A DNA stretch of 20,500 bases from CAMLQK01 sp035478775 (GCA_035478775.1 DATIJG010000024.1:1-20500), one strand, 5' to 3'. Positions 1-8,158 are shown, counted from the first letter of the stretch. A program made the numbers and translations. The notes: generated by a model from the letters alone, not told the origin.

Positions 1-645
1 GACCTCGACCCGCAAGGTAACGCAACCAGTGGCCTGGGCCTTGATAAAAATCTTCAGCCTACAACGTACGAGTTATTGCTCGGATCGGCCACGCTCGATC
101 AAGTTGTACTTGCTACAAATCGGCCTGGTTTATACGTAGTACCGGCGAATAACAATTTAGCCGCCGCCGAGATTGATCTTGCCGAGCAGGATAAGCGTGA
201 ATTTCGGCTTAAAAAGGCTTTAACTGGCGACTTCGCATACGTTGTTATTGACTGTCCACCGGCGCTAGGTTTGCTAACCATCAATGCACTTGCTGCGGCG
301 ACCGGTTTAATTATTCCGGTACAAGCGGAATATTATGCGCTTGAGGGGCTAGGGCAATTACTCGCCACCGTACAACGTGTTAAGCAAGGGCTGAACACAT
401 CGTTGGATTTGTATGGTGTGGTTGTTACGATGTTCGATAAACGCACAAGTCTGTCCGAGCAAGTTATGGATGAGCTTGAAAATCACTTTGGCAACAAAAT
501 TTTTAAAACGCACATACCGCGTAATGTTCGGCTAGCGGAAGCACCCAGCTTCGGAAAAACAATTTTCGAACATGACAAATGGTCGAAAGGTGCGCGCGCC
601 TACAAACAGCTCGCTAAGGAGGTAGCAAAACGTGTCAACGGCTAA
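1..645 (+). CDS. parA: ParA/Soj chromosome-partitioning ATPase (5' end missing)
   Basis: ParA-type deviant Walker ATPase that works with ParB to segregate newly replicated origins; it binds DNA non-specifically when ATP-bound. The frame is open from base 1, so the true start lies left of the window. 214 codons remain; the family is usually 250-260 aa, so the KGGVGKT Walker A segment is probably in the missing part. The first visible residues are DLDPQGNATSGLG, the conserved segment just after Walker A. Walker B follows at fragment residues about 78-87 (YVVIDCPP), and the C-terminal part has the usual RLAEAPSFGK stretch. The stop codon overlaps the parB start by 14 bases, so the two are co-translated. 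Family identity is secure; whether it is the chromosomal copy is inferred from its pairing with parB and the housekeeping surroundings. Confidence 0.93.
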   Translation, partial: DLDPQGNATSGLGLDKNLQPTTYELLLGSATLDQVVLATNRPGLYVVPANNNLAAAEIDLAEQDKREFRLKKALTGDFAYVVIDCPPALGLLTINALAAATGLIIPVQAEYYALEGLGQLLATVQRVKQGLNTSLDLYGVVVTMFDKRTSLSEQVMDELENHFGNKIFKTHIPRNVRLAEAPSFGKTIFEHDKWSKGARAYKQLAKEVAKRVNG

Positions 646-1501
646 AAATAAAAAGATGGGCTTGGGTAGGGGGTTTGATTCACTGATTCCGCAGGATTTT
701 AATAAAGACTTACTTTTTGAGGACCAGACAAAAATTAAGCAAGTGTTGGTGCAAGAAATCTATCCGAATGCCGACCAACCGCGTCAGCATTTCGACGATG
801 ATGCACTTGTCAGCCTGGCAGATTCGCTTAAAAAGTATGGCGTAATCCAGCCGCTTGTAGTGACACCGGTAAAAGATGGATTTATTTTAATTGCCGGTGA
901 ACGCCGTTGGCGGGCGGCGCAAATTGCAGGCTTAAAAGAAGTACCGGTTGTGATGCGTACAACCAAGGAGCTTGAACGCTTGGAAATCGCGATCGTTGAA
1001 AATGTGCAACGCGTTGATCTGTCACCTCTTGAACAAGCCGTATCTATCGAGCGCCTGCACCAACAATTCAACATGACCTACGACTCAATCGCTGATCGTT
1101 TAGGTAAAGCAGCTTCAACTATCAATAACATTGTGCGACTTCTACAATTGCCCGAACCAGCGCGCAATGCACTGCACGAAAAGCATATTAGCGAGGGCCA
1201 TGCCCGTGCAATTCTGGCCTTAAAGAATGATGCAGAAAAACAACAAGAGCTATTGGCGCTTATTGTAAAAAATGGCTGGTCAGTGCGGCAGGCTGAACGT
1301 TTTGTGACCTCCGTAAAAGAAGGTTTTAATAACAATGCTACAAAGCAGCGCATGCAAACTGAAACGCCTGAAACGAAAAGTTTAACCAAGCGCTTCGGCA
1401 CACCAGTGCAAATTCGACGCAGTGCAAAAGGCGGCAAATTAGAAATTGCTTTTAAAACCGATGACCAATTACAGCATATTATGACCATGCTTGGCTCTTA
1501 A
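632..1501 (+). CDS. parB: ParB/Spo0J centromere-binding CTPase
   Basis: ParB binds parS sites, loads as a CTP-dependent clamp and stimulates ParA. The 289 aa open with the LGRGFDSLIP segment typical of chromosomal ParB. The N-terminal domain (about 37-110) carries GERRWRA at 89-95, the CTP-binding box, then ENVQR at 123-127. A helix-turn-helix follows at about 148-172 (MTYDSIADRLGKAASTINN). The C-terminal 40 residues resemble the dimerisation domain. The start is GTG at 632, with a strong TAAGGAGGT Shine-Dalgarno at 615-623 inside the end of parA. No palindromic parS site was seen in the window. Length and domain order are normal for the family. Confidence 0.95.
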   Translation: MSTAKNKKMGLGRGFDSLIPQDFNKDLLFEDQTKIKQVLVQEIYPNADQPRQHFDDDALVSLADSLKKYGVIQPLVVTPVKDGFILIAGERRWRAAQIAGLKEVPVVMRTTKELERLEIAIVENVQRVDLSPLEQAVSIERLHQQFNMTYDSIADRLGKAASTINNIVRLLQLPEPARNALHEKHISEGHARAILALKNDAEKQQELLALIVKNGWSVRQAERFVTSVKEGFNNNATKQRMQTETPETKSLTKRFGTPVQIRRSAKGGKLEIAFKTDDQLQHIMTMLGS

Positions 1502-1552
1502 ACTGGCAGAAAATACTGCTAAAAATCCGCCGGCTGGCCTAATGTTTGTATG

Positions 1553-1573
1553 CAATGTCGGCATTGATTTTTT
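1553..1573 (+). terminator. Possible weak terminator after parAB
   Basis: CAATG (1553-1557) pairs with CATTG (1562-1566) around a 4-base loop and is followed by A and six T. The stem is only 5 bp, so this is a weak intrinsic terminator at best. It sits between the convergent parB and lepB genes, where one is expected. Confidence 0.4.
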
Positions 1574-1609
1574 ACATCAACGTCGAAACTTTCCTTTGGC
1601 GCTAGCTAA

Positions 1610-2281
1610 CTAGAACCGCTTGGCCTGGCTAATTGGCAAAACACGTATTGAGAGTTTCCCGACGACATCTTTCAGAGGTACGGTGTCGAAATAGCGTGAA
1701 TCCAACGAGTCAGGGCGATTGTCACCAGATACGAAAATACTATGGGAGCCAATATTCCAGCTAGTGACGTTTGTTTCCGGTTCGGTATCACCGATCACTT
1801 TGCCATAACTTGCTTGTTGGTCTGGGCCAAATCCGTTGGGGTGTTGCGCATTGTATACGACATATTTGCCGTTTTGAATGGTGACACGTTCGCCCGGCAA
1901 GCCGATAACCCGCTTAATAAGTTGTTTGGAGCCGGTGCCATCGCCCGCAGACCCAAGGTTCGATTCGTTGAAAATAACGATATCACCGCGCTTTGGCACA
2001 TAATCGTGCCCGGTGATACGCGCCCAGCTACGCGGGAGTTTCCACACGATCAGACGATCATTATTGCTAAGTGTGGTTTGCATGCTCGGGCCATCAACTT
2101 GATAGGATTGAAACACGAAGGCAGTGAGCAAGATTGCAACAAGTGGCGCAATAAGCAAGATAAGCAAGGTCGTGGCAATTGAGCGCCAGTTTTCTTCGCG
2201 AGGCGGTTTTTTCGGTTTGGTAGAAGCGGTGTGGTGGTTTTCCGACGCCGTTGGATTTCCGTGTGGAACTGATTCTTGCAT
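1610..2281 (-). CDS. lepB: Signal peptidase I (type I, Ser/Lys dyad)
   Basis: Membrane-bound serine protease that removes signal peptides from exported proteins on the outer face of the cytoplasmic membrane. The 223 aa start with a hydrophilic, proline-rich cytoplasmic tail (about 1-33) followed by one membrane segment (about 36-57). Box B is QVDGPSM with catalytic Ser66. Box D is KRVIGLPGE with the general-base Lys123. Box E is GDNRPDSLDSR at 186-196. It is a Gram-positive-like short form without the large insert of E. coli LepB. No Shine-Dalgarno precedes the ATG; a promoter-like pair places the transcript start only a few bases upstream. It stands alone between convergent parB and divergent LCP genes. 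In this window its plausible substrate is the DUF2207 protein, which has an AHA|Q cleavage site. Confidence 0.95.
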   Translation of the reverse strand: MQESVPHGNPTASENHHTASTKPKKPPREENWRSIATTLLILLIAPLVAILLTAFVFQSYQVDGPSMQTTLSNNDRLIVWKLPRSWARITGHDYVPKRGDIVIFNESNLGSAGDGTGSKQLIKRVIGLPGERVTIQNGKYVVYNAQHPNGFGPDQQASYGKVIGDTEPETNVTSWNIGSHSIFVSGDNRPDSLDSRYFDTVPLKDVVGKLSIRVLPISQAKRF

Positions 2282-2287
2282 TTCAGG

Positions 2288-2349
2288 TTAGACTATAGAC
2301 TATATGAGCACTTTTTGCACGAGGGTTTTACGTTTTTGCTGTAGTCTAA
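2288..2349. repeat. TAGACTA half-site cluster upstream of lepB (operator-like)
   Basis: TAGACTA occurs twice in direct tandem (2289-2295 and 2296-2302) and once inverted (TAGTCTA, 2342-2348). The outer copies form a perfect 8-bp inverted repeat, TTAGACTA (2288-2295) and TAGTCTAA (2342-2349). The tandem pair overlaps the putative lepB -10 box. The spacing suggests a possible regulator site, but no regulator is known. Confidence 0.35.
2292..2320 (-). promoter_or_regulatory. Putative lepB promoter, leaderless arrangement
   Basis: On the minus strand, GTGCAA (2320-2315), 17 bases, then TATAGT (2297-2292). The -35 matches only 3 of 6 consensus positions. The predicted start of transcription near 2285 leaves about 4 bases before the ATG at 2281, which fits the absence of a Shine-Dalgarno. 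Confidence 0.4.
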
Positions 2350-2434
2350 ACGATCATATGACAGAAAGCTGGGGCGAATTTGCAGCCAAGGAAAATAGTA
2401 TGTGCATAAGTATTGCCGTATTGTTACGCCGTTG

Positions 2435-2463
2435 TTTACGCAGCGCTTGCGAGCAGCTATACT
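2435..2463 (+). promoter_or_regulatory. Putative promoter of the LCP-membrane protein-htrA operon
   Basis: TTTACG (2435-2440), 17 bases, then TATACT (2458-2463). Transcription would begin near 2470, about 8 bases before the ATG at 2478. No Shine-Dalgarno is present, so the first gene of this operon may be read from a near-leaderless mRNA. Confidence 0.5.
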
Positions 2464-2477
2464 AAACGTAACTGCTT

Positions 2478-4160
2478 ATGGATATAAAAAATAATTCTCA
2501 GCATAGTCGGCAACGCGCCATTGACGGTATATTATATGGCTCCGAAAACCAGCAAATCTCTGGCCGACAACCACTACGACAACGTTTCCGCGGTATAAGT
2601 TCGGATTCGCCCCTCGCAACGCGTCCCCAGACTGGCTCGCAAAGACCCGCGCATGGGGCAACTCTATCTGCACCACCTGAGGCAAAAACGCAATACCCCG
2701 AAGACCAACCGATTGCGCTCGATGAAGTTCCAGTAGCGCCGCATCAAGATGCAGACCGCCAGAAACGTAAGCGTCAAGGCCATTTTTTTAAGCGTAAATT
2801 GTGGACAATACACGCCTGGAGTTGGAAAAAGAAAGCGCTGATAATTTTATTAACGCTTATTATTTTTGCCGGCATCACTGTGGGAGCCTTGGCGGTGAAG
2901 GGCTATTTTAGTGCCAAAAAAGTGTTTAAGGGTGGCGGCTCGGCAGTGGCGCTTCAAAAAAATGTTGCACCCAGTTTGCTTAAAGGTGAAGGTGATGGCC
3001 GCATAAATATCTTGCTTTTAGGTAATGGCGGTGAGGGCCATGAAGGCCCCGACTTGACTGATACGATTATGATTGCCAGCATCGACCCAGTAAACCATAC
3101 TGCGTCCTTGCTGAGTGTGCCCCGTGATTTGTGGGTTACGATGCCACACCACGGTAGTATGAAGTTGAATGCCGTATATGAAACGGGCAAGTATGGTTAT
3201 CTTGGCAAACAAGATGATAGCAACGGTAACACTGACGCAGTTAAAGCAGGTTTTGCTGCGACCGATAGCATGCTTGAGAGTATTTTGGGCATCCCTATCC
3301 ACTATAATGTATTGGTTAATTTTCAGGCATTTAAACAGGGGGTTGATGCGGTCGGTGGCATTACGCTTAATGTGCCAACAGCTTTATATGACCCGACAAT
3401 GGCATGGGAAAACGGTGGCAACCCGATTCTCGCCGCCGCCGGCACGCAAACTTTTAACGGCAATAAGGCGTTAATGTACGTGCGTTCACGCGAAACGACC
3501 TCTGACTTTGCACGGTCCCAGCGCCAGCGCGCAGTAATTGTGGCACTTGCGAATAAAGTATTCTCACTCGGCACATTTAGTGATCCGCTCAAAATTTCAC
3601 AATTATTTGATGCTTTTGGAAACAACGTGGTAACCGATTTGTCGCTGAGTGACGTTGGCCATTTATATGGTATTGCTAAAGGCATCGCGCTTGATACGGT
3701 GCAATCTATCGGCCTGACCGATCCAGGGCACAGTTACTTAACCACTGGTATGATCGGTTCGCAATCGGTAGTGTATCCAATCGCAGGGCTTAATAATTAC
3801 GCTGACATTCAAAGTTTTGTGCGTAACACACTCAAGGATGGTTACCTGGCGAAAGAAAATGCTACTGTTGAAGTACTCAATGGCACGGCTACACTCAATG
3901 CCGCGACTAATGCGGCAAACGTACTGAAGTCTTACGGCTACAATGTGGGCACGGTGGGCGATGCACCAACTAAAAATTACACAAAAACTGTCATTGTGGA
4001 TCTCACTAAAGGCAAAAAACCATATACTGCGCAGTACCTTAAAAAGCGATATAATGTAAGCAAGGTAGTGACGACGCTGCCCGATAAATCAATCCAAACA
4101 CAAAATACTGATTTTGTGGTAATCTTAGGACAAGATGAGACCTCTAGTAGCCAAAATTAA
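2478..4160 (+). CDS. LytR-CpsA-Psr (LCP) family wall-polymer ligase
   Basis: LCP proteins transfer polyprenyl-phosphate-linked glycopolymers onto peptidoglycan outside the membrane. The 560 aa have a long, Gln/Arg/Pro-rich cytoplasmic N-terminus (1-118) ending in a basic KKK patch, then one membrane segment (about 119-140). The LCP domain spans about 175-360. It includes DTIMIASIDP, SVPRDLWV with the conserved Arg216-Asp217 pair, and the RSRETTSDFARSQRQR stretch (336-351) that binds the lipid phosphate. A LytR_C domain follows (about 462-552, beginning VEVLNGT). The cytoplasmic extension is much longer than in typical LCP proteins. The stop overlaps the next gene by 26 bases. The family is certain; the polymer it handles cannot be told from sequence. 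Confidence 0.92.
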   Translation: MDIKNNSQHSRQRAIDGILYGSENQQISGRQPLRQRFRGISSDSPLATRPQTGSQRPAHGATLSAPPEAKTQYPEDQPIALDEVPVAPHQDADRQKRKRQGHFFKRKLWTIHAWSWKKKALIILLTLIIFAGITVGALAVKGYFSAKKVFKGGGSAVALQKNVAPSLLKGEGDGRINILLLGNGGEGHEGPDLTDTIMIASIDPVNHTASLLSVPRDLWVTMPHHGSMKLNAVYETGKYGYLGKQDDSNGNTDAVKAGFAATDSMLESILGIPIHYNVLVNFQAFKQGVDAVGGITLNVPTALYDPTMAWENGGNPILAAAGTQTFNGNKALMYVRSRETTSDFARSQRQRAVIVALANKVFSLGTFSDPLKISQLFDAFGNNVVTDLSLSDVGHLYGIAKGIALDTVQSIGLTDPGHSYLTTGMIGSQSVVYPIAGLNNYADIQSFVRNTLKDGYLAKENATVEVLNGTATLNAATNAANVLKSYGYNVGTVGDAPTKNYTKTVIVDLTKGKKPYTAQYLKKRYNVSKVVTTLPDKSIQTQNTDFVVILGQDETSSSQN

Positions 4161-4884
4161 ACCTGCCGGCGGCTTCTCGCAAGTTGTACATATTAGTTTG
4201 AACGTGCTTTTGCCCATTATGCTATTTATTTTGGTGCGCATTAATTTTGTGCAGTTGGCGTTGGTGCTTATATTGCTGAGCAAGTGGCGTATGCTTGCGG
4301 TACGGCCGCGATTTTGGTGGGCAAACGTGCGCGCTAATGCTGTAGACCTTGTCGTTGGTGTCTCTATTCTTGTGTTTATGGCAAATACGCCGAGCCAGCT
4401 ATTGCAGGTTTTGTGGGTAGTTTTGTATGGGGTGTGGCTGACGGTTATTAAGCCCGCCTCGAATACACCGATGGTGGCATTGCAAGCATCGCTCGGGTAC
4501 TTAGCCGGCCTTTTGGCTCTGTCGGTGGGCTGGGAGACGGCCCCTTTATACGGACTCGTACTGATGGCGGGCATTATTTGCTATATTTCAGCTCACCACT
4601 TTTTTGATGCGTTTGATGAGTCGCACACCCGTATGCTTGCGTATGTATGGGGCTATTTTGGTGCTGCACTCATGTGGGTTCTGGGGCATTGGCTGCTGTT
4701 TTATGGAGCTGTTTCGCAGCCAAGCCTTTTACTATTATCGTTAGGGTACGGGTTCGCAACGCTCTATTATTTAGATCATTTCGACAGATTATCGGTCGGG
4801 GTGCGCCGCCAAGTACTTTTTATTATGTTGGCAATTGTAATTATAGTGATTGCGTTCTCGGACTGGGGTAATAAAATTGTATAG
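4135..4884 (+). CDS. Multi-pass membrane protein of unknown function
   Basis: I do not recognise this 249-aa protein. It is almost entirely hydrophobic, with about eight or nine membrane segments (roughly 18-36, 37-49, 70-82, 88-104, 113-131, 135-153, 167-190, 194-213, 225-243). Short charged loops separate them (for example KWRMLAVRPRFWW and HFFDAFDESHTR). No catalytic motif stands out. The ATG at 4135 lies inside the LCP gene and has AGGA 4 bases upstream, so translation is probably coupled to it. The htrA start follows 23 bases after the stop. The overlap ties it to the LCP and protease genes, suggesting an envelope role, but that is context only. It could be a flippase-, transporter- or assembly-type helper. 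Confidence 0.8.
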   Translation: MRPLVAKIKPAGGFSQVVHISLNVLLPIMLFILVRINFVQLALVLILLSKWRMLAVRPRFWWANVRANAVDLVVGVSILVFMANTPSQLLQVLWVVLYGVWLTVIKPASNTPMVALQASLGYLAGLLALSVGWETAPLYGLVLMAGIICYISAHHFFDAFDESHTRMLAYVWGYFGAALMWVLGHWLLFYGAVSQPSLLLLSLGYGFATLYYLDHFDRLSVGVRRQVLFIMLAIVIIVIAFSDWGNKIV

Positions 4885-4907
4885 AAGGTTTAGATAAGGG
4901 AGGGGAT

Positions 4908-6227
4908 ATGGACCATTCAGATGATACTGATCAAGCGAAAGAGCCTATTGAGCATCAGGAGCCACACGCCAAAAATGAAGCACTGCCAGTTGTAAAAGTC
5001 ACGCCTGGGCTTGGTGTTACGCCAAGCTCCGGTAGTGCCATGCATTCGCATGCCCATGTACCGTCGGGCCGGGTACGTTTTTTAAGTATCGCACTCCTTT
5101 TAATCGTGAGCGGTTGTTTTGGCTTTTTAGGTGGGTGGCTGGGTTCTAAAAGTAACGACCAGACTGCTACGACGCAAAAACAGCAGGTAGTGCTGAAAAC
5201 ACAAGGTCAGCTTATTAGCAATATCGCCCAAAAGGTCGGGCAAAGCGTGGTATCGGTAGATGTAACAACAAGTGCTAACTACGGGAGTGGTACGTTTTTG
5301 AACTTCGGGCAATCTACCCCAAGTACGACGCAGCAGAGTGCAGGCACGGGTATTATTTTAACAAGCGACGGCTTGATTGTAACCAATCGCCACGTGGTGC
5401 CAAGCGGCACGACAAGTGTCAGTGTGACGCTTTCTGACGGTACAACATTCGATAATGTTAAAGTGGTTGGCCGTACCAAAAGCAACGATAATCTCGATAT
5501 TGCTTTCTTGAAGATCCAAGATACTCAAGGCAAAAAACTGGTGCCTGCAGAAATCGGCAATTCCAGCACGGTTAATATTGGTGACTCTGTAATCGCTATT
5601 GGCAATGCACTCGGCCAATTCCAGAACACGGTAACTGCGGGCATTATTTCGGGCCATGGCCGTAGTGTGCAGGCTAGCGATAGTAGCGGTTCAAGTAGCG
5701 AAAATCTCGATGACCTATTCCAGACGGACGCTGCTATTAACGAAGGGAACAGCGGCGGTCCCCTGGTTAACCTTGATGGGCAAGTGATTGGCATTAACAC
5801 AGCAATTGCGAATACGGCTCAAAATATTGGCTTTGCAATTCCTATTAACGATGTTTCGGGCATTATAAAAAACGTTGAACAAACCGGAACGTTCCAACGC
5901 CCATACCTTGGCGTGGTATTCGTTTCACTCACCGACGACATCGCGAAGCAATATAATTTGAGCGTAAGTCGCGGCGCGTATGTGCCAACGGCTGATGCGC
6001 TCGGCCAAGACCCGATTGTGAGTGGCTCACCAGCCGAAAAGGCCGGGTTAAAAGGTGGTGACATTATCATTAAAGTTAATGGTGCTGCTATCGACCAGAA
6101 CACAAGTCTTACCAGTTTGCTGGGCAAATATAACGTTGGTGATAAGGTGACACTTACTGTGGTACGCGGTGGTAAAACTATTACTATTGATGCTGCACTA
6201 GGCGCGGCTCCAACAGATAATAGTTAG
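4908..6227 (+). CDS. htrA: HtrA/DegP-like membrane-anchored serine protease with PDZ domain
   Basis: Trypsin-fold quality-control protease acting outside the membrane on misfolded exported proteins. The 439 aa begin with a hydrophilic, His/Glu-rich cytoplasmic segment (1-55), followed by one membrane anchor (about 56-79). The protease domain (about 100-325) shows the full triad: His162 in TNRHVV, Asp197 in NLDIAFLKI, and Ser282 in EGNSGGPLV. A single PDZ domain fills about 335-430 (YLGVVF...GSPAEKAGLKGGDIIIKVNG). The Shine-Dalgarno AAGGGAGG (4896-4903) lies just before the ATG. Size and layout match the single-PDZ Gram-positive HtrA group. It closes the three-gene envelope operon. Confidence 0.95.
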   Translation: MDHSDDTDQAKEPIEHQEPHAKNEALPVVKVTPGLGVTPSSGSAMHSHAHVPSGRVRFLSIALLLIVSGCFGFLGGWLGSKSNDQTATTQKQQVVLKTQGQLISNIAQKVGQSVVSVDVTTSANYGSGTFLNFGQSTPSTTQQSAGTGIILTSDGLIVTNRHVVPSGTTSVSVTLSDGTTFDNVKVVGRTKSNDNLDIAFLKIQDTQGKKLVPAEIGNSSTVNIGDSVIAIGNALGQFQNTVTAGIISGHGRSVQASDSSGSSSENLDDLFQTDAAINEGNSGGPLVNLDGQVIGINTAIANTAQNIGFAIPINDVSGIIKNVEQTGTFQRPYLGVVFVSLTDDIAKQYNLSVSRGAYVPTADALGQDPIVSGSPAEKAGLKGGDIIIKVNGAAIDQNTSLTSLLGKYNVGDKVTLTVVRGGKTITIDAALGAAPTDNS

Positions 6228-6241
6228 ACGTAGGCAAACAT

Positions 6242-6274
6242 AAACGACCGCTTTTTGTGGGAGGGCGGTCGTTT
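6242..6274. terminator. Terminator hairpin between convergent htrA and prmC
   Basis: AAACGACCGC (6242-6251) pairs perfectly over 10 bp with GCGGTCGTTT (6265-6274), with a 13-base loop. The stem ends in A:T pairs on both strands (GTTT on the plus strand, GTTTATGTTT on the minus strand), so it can serve both converging genes. Its last base is the first base of the prmC stop codon. Confidence 0.75.
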
Positions 6275-7086
6275 CACACTTTCATAAACAACTGGATAAA
6301 ATCTTGCACATATTCCAACGCGTAGTCGCTTTGCCTTGCCCATTGTGCCAGTACGTGGTGCTGGGCAGGGAAAGCCTCGGTAACAATTATTTTTGGTTTT
6401 CTGGCCAAGTTGGCGATTTGCTGCCAAAAACACTGGTAGTCGCTTAAGCCATCTGCGCCTGCAAAAAGAGCAATTTTAGGCTCGTGGGTTGCTGCTTCGT
6501 TGATCGGAAAATTAGTCGGCACATATGGCAAGTTCGCCACAATCGCATCATATCCCTGAGTAATATTTGTAAGCAAATTATTTTCGTGAGTAAAAGTATT
6601 GTGCGCGCCGAGTAATTCGCTATTTTGTTTGGCAATTTTTAATGCTTCGGCGCTTATATCGTACAGGTCGATATGTAGGCTCGGGTGTTCGAGCGCGAGC
6701 GTGATGCCGATACAGCCCGAGCCGGTGCCAATATCGGCCACGCGTCTGACGCCCTTTTTGGAGACAAATTGCCGGAACGCATCAATAATAAGTTCGGTTT
6801 CGGGGCGCGGTACGAGCACACTAGGTGTTACTCTAAATTGCCGGCCGTAAAATTCGGTAAAGCCGCGGATATAGGCAAGCGGTTCATGTGCGCAACGGCG
6901 TACAATTTTTTGTTCAAGATTTTCGATTGCTCCAGGAGGCAGTTCATCACTGGTGTGTGCAAGTAAAGCGGCGCGATTTTTCCTGAGTTCGTCTTCAAGC
7001 AGCACAAGACAATCTAGACGCGCTGTAATGACGCCACTTTTCGTCAGTTGTTGGGTGGCATGTGCGATAAAACTGCCAATAGTCAT
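6274..7086 (-). CDS. prmC: Release factor glutamine methyltransferase PrmC/HemK
   Basis: SAM-dependent enzyme that N5-methylates the glutamine of the GGQ motif in peptide-chain release factors. From the ATG at 7086 the protein is 270 aa, the usual length. An N-terminal helical domain (1-75) leads into RGFTEFYG and LVPRPETE (91-98). The SAM-binding motif is DIGTGSGCIG (118-127). The substrate-glutamine motif reads NLPY (185-188), where most family members have NPPY. The frame stays open upstream to 7173, but that extension would overlap prfA and is low-complexity, so the start 10 bases after the prfA stop is preferred. No Shine-Dalgarno is visible, suggesting re-initiation after prfA. The prfA-prmC order is the common bacterial one and places the enzyme next to its substrate. 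Confidence 0.92.
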   Translation of the reverse strand: MTIGSFIAHATQQLTKSGVITARLDCLVLLEDELRKNRAALLAHTSDELPPGAIENLEQKIVRRCAHEPLAYIRGFTEFYGRQFRVTPSVLVPRPETELIIDAFRQFVSKKGVRRVADIGTGSGCIGITLALEHPSLHIDLYDISAEALKIAKQNSELLGAHNTFTHENNLLTNITQGYDAIVANLPYVPTNFPINEAATHEPKIALFAGADGLSDYQCFWQQIANLARKPKIIVTEAFPAQHHVLAQWARQSDYALEYVQDFIQLFMKV

Positions 7087-7096
7087 AGGACAGGCT

Positions 7097-8158
7097 TTAA
7101 CTTTCGTTATCGTTGTTGAGGAGCTGGCGCTCGTAAGCTTGCAGCTCTTCAACGAGATCGTCGATTTCGCCATTTAACGCGCCTGGAATATTGCTGCGTG
7201 AATAACCGATACGGTGGTCGGTAATGCGGTCTTGAGGAAAATTGTAAGTGCGGATCTTTTCAGAACGATCGCCTGAACCAATCAGTTTTAAGCGGGCATC
7301 GGAAAGCTGTTTTTGTTCTTCTTCGATTTTAATTGCCAACAGGCGCGAACGCAATACGCCCATGGCTTTTTCCTTGTTTTTAATTTGCGATTTTTCGTCT
7401 TGGCACGTCACGACCATGCCAGTGGGCAAATAGGTGATGCGCACCGCCGAGTCAGTGGTGTTTACACTCTGGCCCCCATGCCCGCTGGAACGGTAGACGT
7501 CGATGCGTAAGTCGCTCGGGTTAATTTCAATATCGGTTTCTTCGGCTTCTGGCAATACGGCAACGGTGGCGGTCGAGGTGTGGATGCGCCCCTGGCTCTC
7601 GGTCGAAGGGACGCGCTGTACGCGGTGCACGCCGGCTTCAAATTTAAGCTGTTTGTAAATATCTTCACCGTGGATTTCAAACACAATTTCCTTATAGCCG
7701 CCTACCTCGGATAGGGATTCGTCAATGAGTTCCACTTTGTAGTGGTGGCGTTCGGCCCAGCGCACGTACATTCGGTACAAGTCGGCTGCAAACAAACTGG
7801 CCTCGTCACCACCGGCGGCGGCCCGAATTTCTATCACTACATCGCGGTCGTCGTTGGGGTCTTTAGGAATTAATGATTCGCGCAAAGCGTCCTGGTTCTT
7901 AGCCAGATCGGCTTCAGTACTGGCTAGTTCTAATCTGGCGAGTTCAGCCATTTCGGCATCATCGCTGCTAACAAGCGCCTCGGCTTCGGTTTTGGCTTTT
8001 CTAAGGCGCAAGCGTTCGTCGAAAAGCCTTATAACAGACTCTAGTTCGCGCTGCCTTTTGGCAAGCTTCGGGTATTCTTTAGAACTAAAAATAGACGGAT
8101 CTTGCAGCCTGTCGTTTATGTTTTCAAGTTCGTCGCGGAGAGCCTGTTCTTTTTGCAT
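7097..8158 (-). CDS. prfA: Peptide chain release factor 1 (RF1)
   Basis: Recognises UAA and UAG in the ribosomal A site and triggers hydrolysis of peptidyl-tRNA. From the ATG at 8158 the protein is 353 aa. A long helical N-terminal domain is followed by the codon-recognition domain, whose tripeptide reads Pro-Ser-Thr (184-186, in RVPSTESQGR). This is an RF1-type PxT, not the SPF of RF2. The catalytic GGQ lies at 228-230 in SGHGGQSVNTTDSAVRI. The ATG has AAGGA 4 bases upstream. An in-frame TTG at 8176 would add six residues, but it lies in the T-run of the rpmE terminator and has no Shine-Dalgarno, so it is rejected. The gene is followed by prmC. Confidence 0.95.
   Translation of the reverse strand: MQKEQALRDELENINDRLQDPSIFSSKEYPKLAKRQRELESVIRLFDERLRLRKAKTEAEALVSSDDAEMAELARLELASTEADLAKNQDALRESLIPKDPNDDRDVVIEIRAAAGGDEASLFAADLYRMYVRWAERHHYKVELIDESLSEVGGYKEIVFEIHGEDIYKQLKFEAGVHRVQRVPSTESQGRIHTSTATVAVLPEAEETDIEINPSDLRIDVYRSSGHGGQSVNTTDSAVRITYLPTGMVVTCQDEKSQIKNKEKAMGVLRSRLLAIKIEEEQKQLSDARLKLIGSGDRSEKIRTYNFPQDRITDHRIGYSRSNIPGALNGEIDDLVEELQAYERQLLNNDNES

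Noticed and set aside
1742..2182. 146-codon frame on the plus strand opposite lepB
   Set aside because: It is antisense to a gene with all signal peptidase motifs and has no family resemblance.
2358..2465. 35-codon ORF between lepB and the LCP gene
   Set aside because: It has no Shine-Dalgarno, no recognisable composition, and it overlaps the LCP promoter; probably chance.
6270..6284. GTTTCAC, half of a bacterial parS site
   Set aside because: The other palindromic half is absent, and the bases are explained by the htrA/prmC terminator arm.
7087..7173. 29-residue N-terminal extension of PrmC
   Set aside because: It overlaps prfA, is Ser/Thr/Lys-rich low complexity, and makes the protein longer than the family.
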